A DNA stretch of 64,000 nt, taken from contig CATNEN010000015.1 in the NCBI GenBank assembly GCA_950097015.1, positions 156,501 through 220,500 of the forward strand, read 5' to 3'. The stretch's first letter is position 1. Every line of letters begins with the position of its first letter. Positions 46,424 to 57,775 of this stretch are shown one piece after another. The notes below the pieces were generated by a model, which had not been told where the DNA came from, searched no databases, and saw nothing but the letters and a program-made list of their open reading frames with translations. The DNA comes from Macrostomum hystrix (taxonomy: Eukaryota > Platyhelminthes > Macrostomidae). A program made the translations under genes and the position numbers.

Positions 46424-47377
46424 CCCGAACGATTCGCCATTTTCCCGAAATCCCCGGGGCTCAGAGCCTGCGGGATGTTTCTGATCCAATCCCGAACGAT
46501 TCGCCATTTTCCCGAAATCCCCGGGGCTCAGAGCCTGCGGGATGTTTCTGATCCAATCCCGAACGATTCGCCATTTTCCCGAAATCCCCGGGGCTCAGAG
46601 CCTGCGGGATGTTTCTGATCCAATCCCGAACGATTCGCCATTTTCCCGAAATCCCCGGGGCTCAGAGCCTGCGGGATGTTTCTGATCCAATCTCGAACGA
46701 TTCGCCATTTTCCCGAAATCCCCGGGGCTCAGAGCCTGCGGGATGTTTCTGATCCAATCCCGAACGATTCGCCATTTTCCCGAAATCCCCGGGGCTCAGA
46801 GCCTGCGGGATGTTTCTGATCCAATCCCGAACGATTCGCCATTTTCCCGAAATCCCCGGGGCTCAGAGCCTGCGGGATGTTTCTGATCCAATCCCGAACG
46901 ATTCGCCATTTTCCCGAAATCCCCGGGGCTCAGAGCCTGCGGGATGTTTCTGATCCAATCTCGAACGATTCGCCATTTTCCCGAAATCCCCGGGGCTCAG
47001 AGCCTGCGGGATGTTTCTGATCCAATCCCGAACGATTCGCCATTTTCCCGAAATCCCCGGGGCTCAGAGCCTGCGGGATGTTTCTGATCCAATCTCGAAT
47101 GAATCGCCATTTTCCCGAAATCCCCGGGGCTCAGAGCCTGCGGGATGTTTCTGATCCAATCCCGAACGATTCGCCATTTTCCCGAAATCCCCGGGGCTCA
47201 GAGCCTGCGGGATGTTTCTGATCCAATCCCGAACGATTCGCCATTTTCCCGAAATCCCCGGGGCTCAGAGCCTGCGGGATGTTTCTGATCCAATCCCGAA
47301 CGATTCGCCATTTTCCCGAAATCCCCGGGGCTCAGAGCCTGCGGGATGTTTCTGATCCAATCTCGAATGAATCGCCG
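46424..47377 (+). repeat. 67-bp minisatellite
   Basis: About 14 nearly perfect copies of a 67-bp unit containing CCCGAACGATTCGCCATTTT, CCCGAAATCCCCGGGG and GGGATGTTTCTGATCC. Variants (TCTCGAA for TCCCGAA, ATGAATCG for ACGATTCG) recur at intervals. GC-rich with a CCCCGGGG palindrome in each unit. Confidence 0.95.
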
Positions 47378-48727
47378 TTGCCTGATCCGGTGCGGGCGCG
47401 GTTCTAAGCATCGAATTTCAGTTTTTTACAACAAACGCGTGAGTAGGGAATATACGAGTACGTGTAATACGAGTTAAAATGTGATCCAGAATTTCTCATA
47501 TCAAGACAGAATAATTTTTATGCGGCTTCTGTTAAAGCCATGTACACTACAAGCGAAGTACCCTACTGAACAAGTAGTGTTGTTCGAAGAGTTAATATGG
47601 CCTAAATTCTATAACGCTGCTGGAGCCAGCCGTGCCATCTCACAATTGTAGCCTATTTCCGCATCTGCCCAGCGTCATGCACACTTCCACCTGCAGTTAA
47701 TCAGCCGGCAGCTCAAACTCAAGCCAGTCACGAAGCGAAGTCTGTTTAATCAAGGTCTGCGACCCACCGGAAAGAAGTCTGTGTACTGTACCATCAAAGC
47801 GTTGCAATCGAGATAAGAGTCCCGAATGTGACGGTGAGTGCCGTCTACTGATGCCCCACAGCCCGTGTTAGCACTTTGGTTGCCCACTTCTGCCCTCAGA
47901 GCTGTTACCTAGACTCAATTACTTTCTGACACCTGTCGCCATGTCCAGCGAGATGTTTGGAAGAGAATCCACTTAATTCGCACGCCACTAAAGCCTTTGA
48001 AATGCAAATTAAGAAGGCCTAGAGCTTCATCTGCACATGCAGCGTGAGACGGTGCGGAAACCTACTAGGAATCGAGAGGTATGACTAAGATTAATTAGGG
48101 GTGCCGAGAACCCGCGAGAGAGAAAGACGCTGGACTCGAACCTGATGGCCCGGGAACTCAGGACTGGCGCCAGATGGAAAGTACAGCCTGGAGACTGGCT
48201 CTTGAGTGCGAGTGCTTGCATTGGTCTGTGGCATGTGGGTTGCTCGCTCACTGACTCACTCAGTGGGAAATCTGCAAACACTGCTTTTATACTGAGAGTG
48301 CCTCGAGGCGTGCGACAAAACCTCAGGTGTACTTTTAGAGAAAGCGTCAGTTTTTATGCTGCAGCTTTAAAGCAAGGGAATGGTCCAAAACTATTTTAGA
48401 TTCGTTTTACAGAATTCAGACGCGAATCGAGACAATTGTTTTTTTTTATTTTTAGCAATCGTGCTTAAGCTGATTAGTGACAATAAAGTAGTAGCTCAGC
48501 TGGCTTAGCTCTACACGGTCGATTATCGATTCGATATTCAGCAGCTTGGTTTAGCAGAATGGAGACAAAGTACTTTTTCGGACCAATAGCGCCCGAGCCA
48601 ATGGCAGCGGCCCACTGTCACACTTGGCAAGGATTAAAAACAGGCCGGAGCAGACGAGCCCAGGCGGAAGATCCCAAGTGTAAAATATTAAAAGTGCAGT
48701 CGCTTGAGTAGAAAAGCAGCCATCGCC
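47378..48727. other. Spacer upstream of the GPCR
   Basis: No gene was seen. A tRNA-like A-box motif (GTAGCTCAGCTGGCTTAGC) with a possible B box (CGATTCGATATTC) occurs at about 48489-48540, but no full cloverleaf could be drawn. TATTAAAA near 48685 is a possible TATA-like element. Confidence 0.35.
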
Positions 48728-49883
48728 ATGGGTAACGCCACCAACGCCATGTGCACTCGGCACTCGCTGCCGGACTCCCAGCTCCTGGCCGTCGGCTCCC
48801 TGGCCTTCTACGCCACGCTAGGTTTCCTGGGCCTCGTCGGCAATGGTCACGTGATCCTGGTATTTGTTGCCACAGCCAGCCGGGAGCGCAGTCTCAGGTT
48901 CCTGGTCATCGTGCTGTCGTGCACGGACCTGCTGATCTGTGGAGTCATTCTGCCCACGGACTGCTACCGAGTGTACACTGACTACCTGGCGAGTACCAGC
49001 TGGCTCAACCACACTCGGGCGGGTCAGGTGAATCACTGGCTGAGTGCGCTCATCCTGTCCTCGCGGTATGCAGCCTTCGAGATGGAGGCCTGGATTCTTG
49101 TCCTCATCGCTTTTGACAGGTGAGACCCAGGTTTCATACCATCAGGTTTACTAAGAAAACTGAAATCATTCATTTTTATATGCGCGCACGTGTCTACTGG
49201 CTCACAGAGTTAGTGTGCAAAGTCACTTCATTCGAGACGCCACATCCACTGCGCACCTAACCAGGTACTTGTGCATCGTGCGCGCTCGCCAGAGCGGTCT
49301 TAGACTGCGCACAACGCTGGTCACTCTGCTGTTCGGTGGCGTCGCCCTCATCGTTCTAGAGGGTGCAGCCACCCTGGGCCACTACCTGAGCGAGAATCGT
49401 TGTCGCGTGAAGCTCCTAGTCGAGACAAACCTGCAGCGCCTCTACGGAGCTCTCGGAGCGGCCTCCGTGCTGGCAGTGTTCGCGCTCTACGCCAGAATCT
49501 TCGCCTTCGTGGCCGCCAAGGAGCGGAGAAGATCGGCCAGGCGCCAGGAGACGGTCAGAACTCTGCGGGCGCTGTCGGACGCGGCTGAGAAGCCGATGGG
49601 TGAGGTCCGGGCGGCCTCCCTAACCGGAGTGCCTGGCGCGTGGTTTCCGCGCAAGCTCGCGCTGATGCTGTTCGCAGCCAGCCTCCTGTTCTACACTTCC
49701 ATGCTGCCCATGCTGCTCATCAACTTCCGCGTCATTCCCGACTCTCCTCTGCACCGCTTCTTCTACCTGAACGCGGCTCTGAACTTCTTTGTCTATGCGC
49801 TGGTTAATGACAAGTTCAGGACTGAGCTGCTGCTGCTGTACAGTCGCCGGCTCTGTCGGTGTTGCCGTGCGACAGGCTCGTGA
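48728..49883 (+). CDS. Rhodopsin-like (class A) GPCR, orphan
   Basis: Exons 48728-49119 and 49265-49883 give 336 residues. The intron splits the Arg codon of the DRY motif (Asp130-Arg-Tyr), a common intron site in class A receptors. Seven hydrophobic segments are visible: TM1 with GLVGNGHVI (Asn1.50), TM2 with LSCTDLL (Asp2.50), TM3 ending DRYLCIV, TM4, TM5, a long basic loop 3 (KERRRSARR), TM6 and TM7. Two N-glycosylation sites occur (NAT at residue 3, NHT in the loop after TM2). Departures from consensus: the TM7 NPxxY is NFFVY, the TM6 CWxP is FYTSMLP, and the usual TM3 Cys is absent. The short N-terminus argues for a peptide or amine ligand, but no ligand can be named. The ATG has a good context (GCCATGG). 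Confidence 0.85.
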
Positions 49884-52800
49884 AAGCTGCCCATTGGTGA
49901 TCGGGACAGCACCGATGAAATCTCGAGGAGGTTAGCATCGGTGATCGAGTTCGCAGTGAAGCATTTATAGCGCCCACTTTCCCTTCATAGAGCCATAATT
50001 CGCAACCCACTCAACTCGCGTTTTACTCAATATTTTTCATAGCGTAATCTGAGAGCAGTTTTTTGGAGGCCATTTTATGAGCTCTCAGATGAGCTGACCA
50101 TCATGGCCAAGGATCATATATTTGTTGTCGAATGCGATTCACAATGTAATTCTGCTAATCAAAGTAAAACCAAGCATTAAGGTAAATGTTACTGTGATTT
50201 ATCAGCAGAAGCTGCAATCCAAATCTGCCGCGCAAGTCCACCCAGTACAATATAACTCGTAGTGTGCTACTCGAGGCCAGCTATGGGGCAGCAAGCCTAC
50301 AGCACTGAATTACATATTGTAGTGCGTGTGTTTCTCAGGTCGACTGCTCGCCAAGGCCGTTGTGTTTGAGGCCGGTTTCTTTGGCTCTGCCTTGGCCTCG
50401 CCCTTTCTCTCCCTCCTCCCCCGGCCCTGCTCAGGTTGCCCTGTGCCGCCATCTGATTGGCTGGGCGCGGGCACTGTCGGTCAAGCCTTACCCCAGCCCT
50501 GCGTGGCTTTGCCCCTCCCGCCAATCAGCCCTGCGTGGCTTTGCCCGTCCACCCGGCCAGCGCTACCCTACCCCTCCCTGCGCGCTGGTGGCTTGACTCT
50601 GTTTGTGCACCGCCTCCCCTGTCTGCCCCCCTTGATGTCAATATCTGCCCGAGCCGGGGCAACCGCGCTCGCTCCTGCGAACTTCAAGATTCCATCGGTG
50701 AAGACGGCCGCTTACTGCCTCAAGTCTCAAGTTATTTAATACTCGTACAAATAAACTAAATCGAAGTCTGCTGTCATCCTGCGTTCCGACCGGTAAGCGC
50801 AGCATTCGTGTCTTTCCTTTCGGAGTGCCAGGCCTGTACGGAGTATTGTATCTTACTTAGTACTGTACTGTGGGACTATAGTAATTATTCGTATTATACT
50901 TAATAGTACTGTAGGCCGGGGATCCCAAACCTACCACTATCGCTGGGTCACTACAATATTGTTGCTTATTATGCCCGCTGATCAGGAGTCGGATGTGGAT
51001 AAGAAGTGAAGAGATTATGAACGATTGTGAGGCAGACATAATGAGTTGAGCCGTGGCAACTAAGGTTGCGATTTCGGGGCCGGTTTTAACTGGCTCTGTA
51101 ATCGTGTTTAGCCGACTGGGCCGACCCTCCGCCTGTCTGTGCGTGCGGCTCGCGCGTGTGCATCCCTGCCGCAAGGTGGCGGCGTCGGCCCCACTTTTAT
51201 TTCTGCGCTCACGCTCTCTCGTGCGTGCTGCGTGAGCGCTCTGGCTCGTAATTTTTTTTCTGCATTGCCTTTATTCCGTTGCTTCGTGACTTCCTTTTTA
51301 ATCCTTCCTTCCTTTCCTTTTTTAATCCTGACGCCCCAAATCCTAAAATATATTCGCTATCGCAGGACTCGTTCGTCCGCTGCCTTTATCGCCACGCCTG
51401 TGCCTTCCCTCTTGTTGCTTTTGGCCCTGTTGGCTAATGCGCTATTCTTCAGGCTGTACTAAACCATTACTAGAAGCAAGCAGCAATAAATTATTGTCCC
51501 ACTTTCTTTTGCTCAATTGATAAGCTGCAAAAATCGAATAGCAGATCGAAAGCTAAACCCTCCCCAAGTTTGAGTTGACTATACAATATAAGTACTCGGG
51601 CACTCAGGTATCTAATTAACTGCAAAGACCGAAAAGACAAAAGCCAGTTCACAACTGGCTGAGCACTACTCACAACAGGCAGCCATACAAGCTGGCCGCA
51701 CCAACTGCTCATAAACTGCCGTCTTGGTCGTGTACTCATGCATTATTTGGCACCGCTTTGGACTCCCACGGGTGCTGGTAAGTGCTGAGAAGAAACGCGT
51801 TTGCTTCGAGAAAGGTCTGCACGGTCTAATAGACCTCACAGGAGCGGTGGAGGATTCAGGACTAATTTGCGGCAATAGTACAAGCGCCGGCCGTGTAAGA
51901 GCAGCGTCTTACGTGCTGTCAGAGTGACCCTGTGCGTGGCTACTTTGTGTCGATTTTCCGCTCGCCGGAGTCTCATTTCCGGTGACAAGCGCGGCGCGAG
52001 ACAGCGATGGAAGGAGGCGCTGAAGCGTCTCATCTGCAAGCCGCAGCGAAAGGGCGACTCGGAAAGCAGAAAACTGTTTCTCGTGAAACCAAGGCACGCA
52101 AGTCTGTCCCAACTGTCTAGGCACTTTTAAAGTTCTGGTAACTTGGGACCGGATTACCGTGCATAGTTCACTGGAGTTGAACCCAGCTTCAGCACCGAGT
52201 TTGCCGAGTTGGCATTTTAGCTTGGCATTTTAGCATTCTCAAGAGTTCTTTGAGAAAAAACTGGTTGCAACAGCTTTCTCAAGAAATAATAAATAAGTTT
52301 TCTCTGGTCTAAATTACAGGACAGAAGCCAAGCCTCCAAGTTCCATGGTGCGGTACAGTTGCTGAAAGTTACGATTTAAAATAATGCTAGACTATCTTAA
52401 CTTGTACTGCGAAATTCAATGCTTTATAAAAAATTCAATTCTAAGCTATGCTACTATGCTATTAATGCTACTAATTGGCTGAATGAGTAGCATATAAAGT
52501 GTGCTGCCACCGGAATGTATCGAGAAACACAGGCGTCACAGCGGAAACGGCTGACACAGAGTCTGTCTCGCTGACACCAGGAAGCAAGGAAGATGAGCCA
52601 AAGCAAATCACTCTGAATTTTTTCCGTCAGACCAATCCGTCAGATAAATCCGTCAGACCAAACTCCTCCAGATAACTTATGTCAGGCCTCTGTAGACAGG
52701 CCCCGCACTCATGAAACTCGTTCACAAACAGATCAATTTTCAGACAGTTTTCAAGCTGTTTCACCTGACCACAAGGAGCCCATAGATATCTCGTACAGCC

Positions 52801-53788
52801 TTGAGTGGCAGCTCGTCATGACAGCCTTAGACTTACCAAGCAGTGCCAGGAGCTAGTCTGGAAGCCCAGTGCCAGACTTGCTGCTGTTGAAGCTCACGCT
52901 CTTCACCCCTCACCACTTTGAATGTGACCGCATATTCAAGGCATAATGCAATACAATGCAATGCATAACTCACACGGTACATCTGAGTGCTAACAAGAAA
53001 TTATTCATACTTGAAGCATGGAACTCACCCTGCTCAATAGTTGCTCCAATACAAGAGAATGTCTTGGCCCCTTGGTTCGTTTGCAGCTGAGTTGACTACT
53101 GAATTAAAGCCGAGAAAGCATACAAACTTAACTGGAAGTTGAGAAAGCCTTGCAAAACTAGCTCGTACTTTAACTCTTAATTTTTTGGTTCTGCTGCCTC
53201 TCTCTGTCGGACGCCAGGACCAGGACGCTGGGAAGCAGCCCTCTCAGTGTTTTTTAAAACGCCCGCTGCAACAAACTAGAAGAAAGTTTTCCCAGTACCT
53301 GGGTGTCTCTGTAGACTTGATATCAAGACCTGGTAAATTGACAAATCATTTGAGGTCAAGTTGGGTTTTGCAAGTTATTTACGAACAAACTCTAGTGGCT
53401 TTCACTGACACGTTGAAGAGCTCAGTTTATGATGACAATGCACTTTTACTTTACCATTTTCACGTCTCTTTTGCTGCAAAAACAATGCCTGTAGAACAAG
53501 CATATAAGAACTGAATGCCTCTACAGAACACTAACTGAATAGGAAAGTCTAAAAACCCGATGCCGCGTTATGCTTCAGTGGCAGGGTGTTTTGCAGTGGA
53601 ACAACTTTCCCTGCAGGCTCCTGCTTGGCTTTAACAGAAGTTTAAGACCCAAAGACTTTGCAGCTCTTATTGGACAGGAAGGACGCCAGAACAATAAACT
53701 GTGGGAGTTTTAAAAACTTTAACTCAAGCGGCCGTCCCACAAATAGCACCACAATCAGCAGGACTGCACAAACTAGGCCGTAGCGAGA
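49884..53788. other. Gene-poor spacer
   Basis: Nearly 4 kb without a supportable gene. A GC-rich pyrimidine-biased segment (50320-50700) is followed by an AT-rich one. Several short open frames lack codon or homology support. Confidence 0.4.
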
Positions 53789-54565
53789 ATGTCAGGAGGG
53801 TTGGTTCTGCTGTTCCTGCTGACTGCGCGAGTCTGCAGCGGCGAGTGCCCGGCCCGCTTCAGCTTCACACCGAAGCTCATTCGCTTTTGCCTGAGGCCGC
53901 AGTTCCTCTTCGAGCCGAGCCTGCCTGCAGCCAGCGCGCAGCAGTGCGGCCTGGTCTGCATCAGCAGGGGCATCCGATGCCGCGGCTTCCGGCTGGCTTC
54001 GGAGAGCAGCGCCGGCTGCCAGACTCTGGAGTTCGACAGGTGCAGCCACATGGTCAACCAGAGCCCGTGCAGCCGCTTTGAATGGGCCTTCGTAAGGAAT
54101 CTGGACGGCCTCACAGACGGTCAGCTGTGCCCCAGCGGCTTCGGCAGCAGCTTCTATGGCTCAACCTACAAAATGATCGATGTAACGAGCTGGACAGACG
54201 GTCTCAACCAGTGCAACTCGCAGCCAGGCCTCACAAAGTTCGCTGATGGCATGGACGCAGGCGAGGTGGTGCACATGCAGAGCCTGAAGGCCACGCTGAA
54301 TGCGAACCTCAGCAGCGGCATGCGCAGCTTCTATGTCGGCGGATTCCGCACACTGACCTTCAGCACAGGCAGCTGGTTCTGGAAGGAATGCAACAGGACC
54401 TTCCTGCCTGAGGTGTGGGGTCCTGGGGAGCCCAACGAGTCAACTGACGACAGCCACAACAGAGCTGACGTCTGGTACGACTACCCGGCTGGCCTTGACG
54501 ATGAGCAGGAAGCCGTGACCTTAATCAAGCGAGCTCTGTGCGAGTGCATCAATCCTTTCCTGTAA
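53789..54565 (+). CDS. Secreted PAN/C-type-lectin-domain protein, copy 1
   Basis: Single exon, 258 residues. A signal peptide is likely (hydrophobic residues 3-14, then Ala/Ser/Gly to about 19). A PAN/apple-like module follows (about 20-105) with Cys at 34, 53, 57, 64, 77 and 85. A C-type-lectin-like domain (about 112-256) has CPSGFG, FYVGGF, WFW, an EPN sugar-specificity motif at 214-216 and Cys251/Cys253. EPN usually marks mannose-type, calcium-dependent binding, but the usual WND partner is not clear, so calcium binding is uncertain. The product is probably an extracellular or secreted lectin. It is paralogous to the gene at 59737 over its whole length. Nothing in the sequence indicates a toxin role. 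No intron is needed to keep the frame open. Confidence 0.82.
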   Translation: MSGGLVLLFLLTARVCSGECPARFSFTPKLIRFCLRPQFLFEPSLPAASAQQCGLVCISRGIRCRGFRLASESSAGCQTLEFDRCSHMVNQSPCSRFEWAFVRNLDGLTDGQLCPSGFGSSFYGSTYKMIDVTSWTDGLNQCNSQPGLTKFADGMDAGEVVHMQSLKATLNANLSSGMRSFYVGGFRTLTFSTGSWFWKECNRTFLPEVWGPGEPNESTDDSHNRADVWYDYPAGLDDEQEAVTLIKRALCECINPFL

Positions 54566-55134
54566 CCAATTTTGGGAAATACTATGAAAAACTCGATTAC
54601 AAAGCGTTGCCATGACATTGTTGCTTTAACTTTTTATTTTCTGTCGCTTACTTTTAAGTTTTTCAGCACGTTGTTAAATGAAATTATTAAAAAACTTTAA
54701 ACCCGAATGTCCTCGTAGTTTGGCGCCGAATGGCGCCATAGGAAGCTCGCGATTTCAGAATAAAGGAAAAGTTTGTTGCAGACAATAGCTCAGTTGCAGA
54801 CAATATCACAGTTGCAGACGATCTGCTTTTTGTACTGCCCTTCCGTCGCGCCGCGCATTCGCCATTGTTGCCCTCCATTTGCACTGTGACAAGACAATGT
54901 TCGGAGACACAAAGGAAAGTTGGTTTTTTTTAATCGAGTTGTTCTCAGGTCCTTTGATTCCAATAGTATTCCGACAGGTCCATCGTTTTAGTGAATCAAA
55001 GAAACTGAGAAAAAGTTTGGGTGGGTGTGCCGGCCTCCCCAGTCCATGGACTGTACACTGCCTTTGGAATCGCTGCGCAATAGCGCCACTGGCTGTACGT
55101 TTGGCCCAACTGACCTTTCTATTGTCGTAGATGG
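54566..55134. other. Spacer with a SINE tail
   Basis: No gene was seen. A family B SINE tail lies at about 54995-55110 and contains CCAGTCCATGGACTGTACAC. Confidence 0.45.
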
Positions 55135-55500
55135 ATGAACACTGAACTGCCGTCAGTCCCGAGCCGCTGTCCCCTACCCAACCCTCCAAAACTGCGCAGA
55201 GCCCTCCTTAAGCTCAACCGCAGTGATCTTAGAGCAGTTTGCATGGCCCTTTTAGGACAAGGCTGCTTCTCCCGCCACCGTTTCCTCCAAGGCCATGTGC
55301 CGGAGGAGAGGTGCCCTTTCTGCAACTCGCGAAAACGCGGAACATTTTATCTACCACTGCCCGGTGTTCACCAGGGCAAGGCTCAAGTATCTCGGACCGA
55401 ACCCGGACCTCTCCGACGTTTGCAGACCCGAGAACATCCATCTGCTAGCCCGGTACCTGATGGACACCGGGCGCGCGAATTCTTCCCCACCGCCGGTTAG
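55135..55500 (+). mobile_element. Truncated non-LTR retrotransposon, 3' end of ORF2
   Basis: Two overlapping frames encode the C-terminal tail typical of LINE reverse transcriptases. The first has RALLKLNRSDLRAVCMALLG and then RCPFC; after a frameshift the second has ENAEHFIYHCPVFTRARLKY and LLARYLMDTGR. The Cys-x2-Cys...His-x4-Cys pattern is the usual zinc-binding tail. The shift falls between the Cys pair and the His-Cys pair, so this copy is dead. A related fragment lies in a PTPDC1 intron (37560-37840). Confidence 0.7.
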
Positions 55501-55629
55501 GAGGATCCCGCGGCGGGCGAGATCACCGGATCCCCCTGAGGCTCGTTTGCGAGCCGTTGGTCGCCAGTTCAGGATAACGCAGAAGCCAAATCGAAAAAGC
55601 GACACGCTTGGGAGGAAATCCGAACCACG

Positions 55630-56133
55630 ATGGAGGCAAATGGGTTGTGCAAGCCAGTTGCATATCTGCGCGACACAATGTGGAAAAACATTCGGATGGC
55701 AACAATGAAGAAGCGAGACGCTAGTCGTCAGACGGGCGCCGGAGGAGGGACTCTTGCCAAGGAGACAGATGTGGATCGTATGGTTCCAGAAGTCATTGGA
55801 AAGGAAAGTCCTTCGGTATGTGGGCTTGATGTCGAAGAAAGTGTGCCCTGCATTCGACCCGATGCCGCTTCCGATGCATCTGTCCATATGGACAACTTAA
55901 ACCGTACTATGCCTAGCAGCTCGGCGGAAAAGCCATCCATGGCCAGGCCTTCGATGTTGGCCCTGCTCAGCGACGAAGCAGGCGAAGCGCCATCGACACC
56001 ACGTCGAAGGAAGCCGGAGAAGATGACGGAAAAAGAAGAGTTGGTTCTCGAGTTTCTACGACTACGCAACAAAAAGCTGCGCCTGGAAATCAGAAAACTT
56101 GAACTCGAGCAGCAAGATGATATACTATGCTAA
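55630..56133 (+). CDS. Myb/SANT-like protein of a PIF/Harbinger transposon
   Basis: 167 residues from the ATG. The in-frame sequence just upstream (KKRHAWEEIRTT) reads as the middle of a Myb-like helix bundle. The DNA-binding fold therefore starts before this ATG or is truncated, and continues through GLCKPVAYLRDTMWKNIRM. A disordered Ser/Glu/Pro region follows. The last 45 residues form a Leu/Glu/Lys-rich coiled coil. In Harbinger elements this protein binds transposon ends and imports the transposase. No stop interrupts it. Confidence 0.65.
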   Translation: MEANGLCKPVAYLRDTMWKNIRMATMKKRDASRQTGAGGGTLAKETDVDRMVPEVIGKESPSVCGLDVEESVPCIRPDAASDASVHMDNLNRTMPSSSAEKPSMARPSMLALLSDEAGEAPSTPRRRKPEKMTEKEELVLEFLRLRNKKLRLEIRKLELEQQDDILC

Positions 56134-56723
56134 AGCTGTTATTTTTCATAGCTAAACCCCTATCTTTCCCACATATCATTCTTCCAAACTAATATTTCCC
56201 CAACTTCAAACTTCCCCGCATCTCATCTTTCCCATATTCCCCGCTGCCTAACTTCCTTATGTCCCCTTCCTCCCCACATCACCTAGTCCCGACTTCCTTC
56301 TGTATCTTCTCTTCCCCTCTTCCCTAACCATCGGTGCTAGATACAAGTCACAAGCGACAAACTTGCCTCGCAAAATGGGCGATAAAGTGTAATCGGAAGC
56401 GAAAAGCTTAGAGGAAAACAAGGGAAAATTGCGGCAGAATTTCACCAGGACTTCTGTTTGATATACACAGTAAGGCAGGTAAGCACGTGTAAAAATAGAA
56501 TAGCTCTGCCAAGTAATACGATATCATGAAAAATGTTAAAATCAGTGATGTGTCACTAATGCACAGCATTGCAAGAATACACCGCTGCTTTAATCATTTC
56601 CTGTGTTTATAATCATAACGCTCTGTTCGCAAAAGTTGCATACATAAACCTTTAAAATTAACATAGACATTTGTTCTTTAACATGCTTTTCAATAGTTAG
56701 TTTCTGTTATCGGTTCAAATCAG

Positions 56724-57775
56724 TCATTGGAATAATTCAATTAGTTGTCTCCGACGGTTGTCGTTTGAGTTCACTACTTCGCCCTCCATGGGTATATCGA
56801 TGCCCACCACCGGATGCAAAAGCTCTGCTGCCAAATTGTCGTCAACTTGTTCTTCAAGTTGAATGCAAAGATTGTGCAGAACAACACACGCCTTGACTAT
56901 CTCAGCAGAGTAAACAGGACCTTAAACGCGCAGACCATTGAGACAGGGGAAGCGCAATTTTAGCAGTCCGATACTGCGCTCTACGACTGATCGCGTCTTC
57001 TTTTGAGCCCTGTTAAATGCGGCGGTTGCTGGAGGCAGATTGTCGCCTAGAACAGGTGGTATTAACCAATCCAAGCAAGGGAAAATACTGTCACCGAGTA
57101 TGACGGCTCCTGGGATTGGACGCCATTGCTCCATCTGGAAACGTGTAAACAGACTGCTGTTGCGCAACACCCTTGCGTCGCTTACACTTCCCGGCCATGA
57201 TGCGTTGCAAAAATAAAATTGATGACCTGGTCCGCTCACAAGTAGCACATTCAACGAGTGTTGACCTTTACGGTCCACGAACTGGTTTTCGTGAAGTCCA
57301 GGTTTCTTAATGGGAATAAGGGTCCCATCGATGAGTCCACAGACAGAAGGCATTCCTGCGATGTTAAAGAACTTCTGCACAACGTTGTTGATGTCCGGCC
57401 AAGCAACGGTATGGTGAAAAAGCTCAGAGTTGATGGCAGTCGTTACGCGGCGCACAACTCTTGTGACAGACGACTCGGAAGGCCCGTGCGCGTCTCGAAG
57501 TACGTGGTAGAAGCCGTTACAGGTGTAGAAACGCAATGCGGTCAACGCTTGCTCCCTGGCACTCAATTGACCACTTCGAACGCTACCATACTCCGAGGTA
57601 GGTGGCAACATTCTAAAGCGCTGTCTAAAATCCCAGTCGTCGACGAAGTTCACGCGCTCTCGAAATTCCCTTGGACGCGGCCCGGGTTCCTCTTCGAGCA
57701 AATTAAGGGCGTCTATATAGGCAGCTCCATTCCTTAGCCACCTAAGTAGGATGCTAAGTTTTAACCGTGGAAAAT
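56724..57775 (-). pseudogene. Harbinger (HARBI1-like) DDE transposase with a premature stop
   Basis: The frame is open upstream of 57701 to about 57775 and lacks an obvious ATG. The three catalytic acids are visible: Asp in GLIDGTLIPI, Asp in VILGDSIFP and Glu in SVVERSIGLLK. VSDARVLRNSSLF and RFPCLNGLRV also match the family. A TAA at 56922-56924 then stops the frame, yet the same frame continues after it with the family's C-terminal AEIVKACVVLHNLCI motif and ends at 56724. That marks a recently broken gene. Its role when intact is cut-and-paste transposition in the nucleus. Confidence 0.82.

Larger units (their letters stand above)
55570..57775. mobile_element. PIF/Harbinger DNA transposon, decayed
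   Basis: Two convergent open frames of the usual Harbinger pair are present: a Myb/SANT-like protein on the plus strand and a DDE transposase on the minus strand. Terminal inverted repeats and a 3-bp target duplication were looked for by eye and not found; the left end may be lost in the adjoining LINE tail. Confidence 0.75.

Noticed and set aside
48489-48540. Possible tRNA gene (A-box-like TAGCTCAGCTGG)
   Set aside because: No acceptor stem or anticodon arm could be paired; at best a decayed tRNA-derived head.
51924-52130. 68-codon frame with ARQRWKEALKRLICKPQRKG, resembling a GPCR tail
   Set aside because: No transmembrane segments upstream and no splice acceptor in frame; the resemblance is only basic-helical.
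53185-53514. 109-codon frame upstream of lectin copy 1
   Set aside because: AT-rich codon use, no domain and no promoter or splice support.
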